7,675 bases of DNA from Candidatus Woesearchaeota archaeon (GTDB lineage Archaea > Nanobdellota > Nanobdellia > Woesearchaeales > GW2011-AR4): positions 1 through 7,675 of the forward strand of contig JAHWGX010000026.1 in the NCBI GenBank assembly GCA_019323655.1, given 5' to 3'. A program made the position numbers and the translations under genes. Under the pieces are notes generated by a model. The model was not told the DNA's origin, did no database searches, and saw nothing but the letters and a program-made list of their open reading frames with translations. Positions 5,151 through 7,675 of this stretch are shown here, in pieces. Positions within the stretch are counted from its first letter, which is position 1; each line of letters starts with the position of its first letter.

Positions 5151-5857
5151 GCTTGTTTCTTGCAGCAATAATTGTAGTTACAGCTGTTCTTGCCCTTTAC
5201 TGGGTTTTCTACGGCCAGAGAAAATACAATGATATGCTCATGCCAAAAACAAAGGCAAAGCTTAATGCAGTCCTGTTTGACCTTGACGGCGTTCTTATAG
5301 ATTCATTTGATGCATGGCACAGTGTTTTTAATCATGTCAGAAGTGACCTTAAATTAAAAACAATAAGCAAAGAGGAGTTCAGAAAAAATGTGTGGGGAGG
5401 CTCTATACAAGCTGATGCAAAAAACTATTTTAAGGGCAGGGATATAAAAGAGCTGGAGAAGTCATACAGAGAGCTGATATCGGGATATGCAGGCAAAACA
5501 AAGCTTTTGCCAGATGCAGAAAATGTCCTTAAAAAAATCAAAAACAAAAATATAAAGATTGGCTTGGTGACAAACACTTTCAGAAAGCCTGTTCTGGACA
5601 CATTGAAGTTCCACAAAATAGGCAAATATTTTGATGCTGTGGTGAGCTTTGACGATGTTGAGAGGGCAAAGCCTTACCCTGATGCTGTTATAAAGCTGTG
5701 CGAGAAATTAAATGTTGCTCCTGAGGAAGCAATCCTTATTGGCGACACAAAAAACGACTACAAGGCCGGAAAAGCAGCCGGCTGTTTTGTTGTCGGGCTT
5801 AACACTGAAGGAGACTTAAGAATAAGTACTCTAAAAGATTTTTTGGAGATGGTTTAA
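5147..5857 (+). CDS. HAD-superfamily phosphatase with N-terminal membrane helix
   Basis: The protein is a haloacid dehalogenase-type hydrolase of the phosphoglycolate phosphatase/pyrophosphatase-like group. Motif I is FDLDGVLIDS with nucleophile Asp45 and Asp47, motif II is GLVTNT (139-144), motif III includes Lys175 in RAKPYPDA, and motif IV is IGDTKND with Asp200 and Asp204. A helical cap domain lies between motifs I and II (about 55-120). The substrate is not predictable. From the ATG at 5147, which overlaps the bud32 stop as ATGA, the first 22 residues form a strongly hydrophobic helix, implying a membrane anchor with the catalytic domain in the cytoplasm. ATGs at 5234 and 5240 would give an ordinary soluble enzyme. 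I keep 5147 because of the tight overlap and an AAGGG sequence a few bases upstream. Confidence 0.88.
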   Translation: MSLFLAAIIVVTAVLALYWVFYGQRKYNDMLMPKTKAKLNAVLFDLDGVLIDSFDAWHSVFNHVRSDLKLKTISKEEFRKNVWGGSIQADAKNYFKGRDIKELEKSYRELISGYAGKTKLLPDAENVLKKIKNKNIKIGLVTNTFRKPVLDTLKFHKIGKYFDAVVSFDDVERAKPYPDAVIKLCEKLNVAPEEAILIGDTKNDYKAGKAAGCFVVGLNTEGDLRISTLKDFLEMV

Positions 5858-5888
5858 AGGGAGGATATTTAGCCAGAGTATAGAAACT

Positions 5889-5898
5889 AATTTAAATC
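5889..5898 (+). promoter_or_regulatory. TATA box of hisS
   Basis: AATTTAAATC is centred about 27 bases before the ATG at 5921, so the hisS transcript is probably leaderless. The promoter sits in the 63-base gap after the HAD gene and makes hisS an independent unit. Confidence 0.6.
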
Positions 5899-5920
5899 CT
5901 TATTAAAACAAAATAACAAA

Positions 5921-7204
5921 ATGACACTCCAGCTGCCAAAAGGAACCCGGGACTTCAGCCCGGAAGAGGCTATAGCAAAGGATAAGATAGTCAATGCTCT
6001 AAAGGAAGTCTTTGAGCTTTACGGCTATTCTCCGCTGGAAACTCCTGCTTTTGAAAGATACGATATTCTCGCTTCAAAATACGCTGGCGGTGAAGAAATT
6101 CTAAAAGAGGCTTTTAAGTTTAAGGACCAGGGAAAAAGAGATTTAGGATTAAGGTACGATTTGACAGTGCCTTTAGCAAGGTACATCGGTACAAACCCCA
6201 ACATAAAAATGCCTTTTAAAAGATACCAGATTGGCGAAGTCTTTAGGGACGGCCCTGTTGAAAAAGCCAGGTACAGGCAGTTTACGCAATGTGATGCTGA
6301 TATTGTCGGAATAAAAAACATGACAGCTGAAGCAGAGATTATTGCATTAGCTCAGAGGGCATTTAAAAAGCTTGGATTCGACTCAACAATAAAAATTAAC
6401 AACAGGAAATTATTGAATGGCTTATTGTTAAAAATCGGTGTAAAAAAGGAAAAGCTTGAAACAGCAATTTTAAGTATTGACAAGCTTGAAAAGTTTGGTT
6501 TGGACACAGTAAAAAAAGAGCTAAGGGAGAAAAAAATAAGCAATGAAACAGTAGCCAATATTGTAAAAATAATTAACATAACAGGCTCGAATAATGAAAA
6601 AATAAGCAAAATAAAAAAAATAACAGGCAAATCTGAAGGCATTGAAGAAATTGAAGAGCTGCTTTCTTTGTTGGGCATCCTGAATGTAAATGCCGAGCTT
6701 GATATATCGCTGGCCCGCGGGCTTTCTTATTACACCGGAACTGTCATAGAGGTTTACCTGAAAAACAGCAAAGTGAAAACTGCTGTATGCGCAGGCGGAA
6801 GATATGATAAGATGATAGGCTCTTTTCTTCGCAATTTGGATTATCCTGCAGTAGGCATTTCTTTCGGCCTGGACAGGATTTATGATGCTTATGCTGAAAA
6901 AGCTAAAGAAGCAAAAAAAACAGTTGCAAAAGTTTTCATTATCCCTATAAACACCCTGAAAGAGTCGTTAAAGATAGCAGAAGAGCTCAGAAATGAAAAC
7001 GTAAAGGCTGACATAGACTTAGCAGGAAAAGGCCCGAGCAAAAACCTGCAGTATGCAAGCAGGATGGGAATCCCCTATGTTATTTTCATAGGAGAAGAGG
7101 AGCTAAAGCAGAACAAGGTAAAATTAAGGGACATGAAAACAGGAAAAGAGCAGCTGATGGATGCAGGAGAACTTGTTTTGTTTATGCAGAAATCTCTAGA
7201 ATAG
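5921..7204 (+). CDS. hisS: Histidyl-tRNA synthetase
   Basis: This class II aminoacyl-tRNA synthetase charges tRNA-His with histidine in the cytoplasm. The 427-residue protein starts with LPKGTRDFSPEE, the standard HisRS opening. RYDLTVPLARY (78-88) and the motif 2 region IGEVFRDGPVEKARYRQFTQ (104-123), with Arg109 contacting ATP, follow. The HisRS-specific ARGLSYYTG (265-273) and AGGRYD (291-296) form the histidine pocket, and motif 3 is VGISFGLDRI with Arg319. The C-terminal anticodon-binding domain covers about 335-427. Length is normal and all catalytic motifs are intact. It is a single gene with its own promoter; a TATA box for the next gene follows about 30 bases after its stop. Confidence 0.97.
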   Translation: MTLQLPKGTRDFSPEEAIAKDKIVNALKEVFELYGYSPLETPAFERYDILASKYAGGEEILKEAFKFKDQGKRDLGLRYDLTVPLARYIGTNPNIKMPFKRYQIGEVFRDGPVEKARYRQFTQCDADIVGIKNMTAEAEIIALAQRAFKKLGFDSTIKINNRKLLNGLLLKIGVKKEKLETAILSIDKLEKFGLDTVKKELREKKISNETVANIVKIINITGSNNEKISKIKKITGKSEGIEEIEELLSLLGILNVNAELDISLARGLSYYTGTVIEVYLKNSKVKTAVCAGGRYDKMIGSFLRNLDYPAVGISFGLDRIYDAYAEKAKEAKKTVAKVFIIPINTLKESLKIAEELRNENVKADIDLAGKGPSKNLQYASRMGIPYVIFIGEEELKQNKVKLRDMKTGKEQLMDAGELVLFMQKSLE

Positions 7205-7234
7205 GTTTGGTTTGTGCAACCGGCACGCAAAATT

Positions 7235-7242
7235 TTTATATA
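7235..7242 (+). promoter_or_regulatory. TATA box of the CBS-domain gene
   Basis: TTTATATA is centred about 27 bases before the ATG at 7266, again predicting a leaderless mRNA. Confidence 0.65.
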
Positions 7243-7265
7243 CCAACATCTTTCTTTTGGTTAAG

Positions 7266-7675
7266 ATGAAACCAGAACAGGAATATAACGTCAGGGATTT
7301 TATGAAGACAGAGTTGGTAGAAGTAAATCCGGAAACTTCTGTAAAGAAAGTAGCTGAAATAATGGCAGAAAAGCATGTAAGCAGCGCCATAGTCGCCAAA
7401 GAGAAAGCAATAGCTGGGATAATAACAGAGAAAGACCTTGCAAGAAAAATAGTGGCTAAAGGCCTTGACGCTGAAAAAGTTACGGCAAAGGATATAATGA
7501 CTGTTGACCTGGTTACAGTTAATCCTGAGACAAGCCTCTATGATGCTATGCTTAAGCTTAACGAAAAGAAGATAACGCATCTGCCGGTTGTCAGAGAAAA
7601 CAAAATTGTAGGTATAATAACCTCGATGGATATCTTAAGAGTACAGCCTTCTTACATGGAGATTCTGGCAGGCCC
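7266..7675 (+). CDS. CBS-domain pair protein (3' end outside the window)
   Basis: The 136 visible residues form two consecutive CBS motifs, about 10-65 and 73-128. Each opens with a DxM followed by a V.VNPETS stretch and closes with a GIIT(E/S).D strand-helix. CBS pairs (Bateman modules) bind adenosine nucleotides or related ligands and act as energy or metabolite sensors, alone or attached to enzymes, channels or regulators. Whether another domain follows cannot be seen because the frame is still open at the window edge. The ATG is supported by the well-placed TATA box. Confidence 0.9.
   Translation, partial: MKPEQEYNVRDFMKTELVEVNPETSVKKVAEIMAEKHVSSAIVAKEKAIAGIITEKDLARKIVAKGLDAEKVTAKDIMTVDLVTVNPETSLYDAMLKLNEKKITHLPVVRENKIVGIITSMDILRVQPSYMEILAG

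Noticed and set aside
5859..5864. Strong Shine-Dalgarno-like GGGAGG right after the HAD stop codon
   Set aside because: No start codon follows at usable distance and stop codons appear at once; hisS lies 57 bases away with its own TATA box.
7236..7580. Minus-strand open frame over the start of the CBS gene
   Set aside because: It overlaps a clear CBS-domain coding region and its own translation shows no recognisable domain.

Overview
The window looks like part of the chromosome of an archaeon, probably a small-genome DPANN lineage of the Woesearchaeota/Pacearchaeota kind. The archaeal assignment is firm: there is an eS1 (S3Ae) ribosomal protein, a stand-alone Bud32 KEOPS kinase, an archaeal-type histidyl-tRNA synthetase, and TATA-box promoters about 27 bases upstream of several start codons. 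The DPANN placement is inference from the low GC content, tight packing and gene mix.

Layout, all on the + strand. 1-103: tail of a short AbrB/DUF2080-like protein. 104-334: gyrB promoter region with a TATA box and an adjoining 12-bp palindrome. 335-2485: gyrB followed three bases later by a SemiSWEET-type PQ-loop transporter gene; gyrA is not adjacent. 2504-3263: eS1 with a long lysine-rich tail, on its own promoter. 3264-4358: a tRNA-Gln(CUG) gene interrupted in its D-stem by about 976 bp of DNA. 4413-4502: a GC-rich nested palindromic element. 4515-5857: bud32 and a HAD-family phosphatase gene overlapping by 4 bases. 5889-7204: hisS. 7235-7675: a two-CBS-domain protein running off the window.

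Most of these genes serve translation: a ribosomal protein, a tRNA, a tRNA-modification kinase (t6A) and a tRNA synthetase. Gyrase B and the small transporter stand apart.

The most unusual region is 3309-4297. It encodes a two-motif LAGLIDADG homing endonuclease behind its own TATA box and a very long imperfect RNA hairpin (3408-3498) plus a second hairpin (3502-3540). The first 11 bases around the tRNA 5' end occur twice, at 3309-3319 and 4267-4277, and the second copy supplies the stop codon of the endonuclease gene. The right end of the element also repeats other short pieces of its left part. I read it as a homing-endonuclease intron or intron-like insertion in the D-stem of tRNA-Gln. I could not find a canonical bulge-helix-bulge splice motif or a group I core, so the excision mechanism is open.
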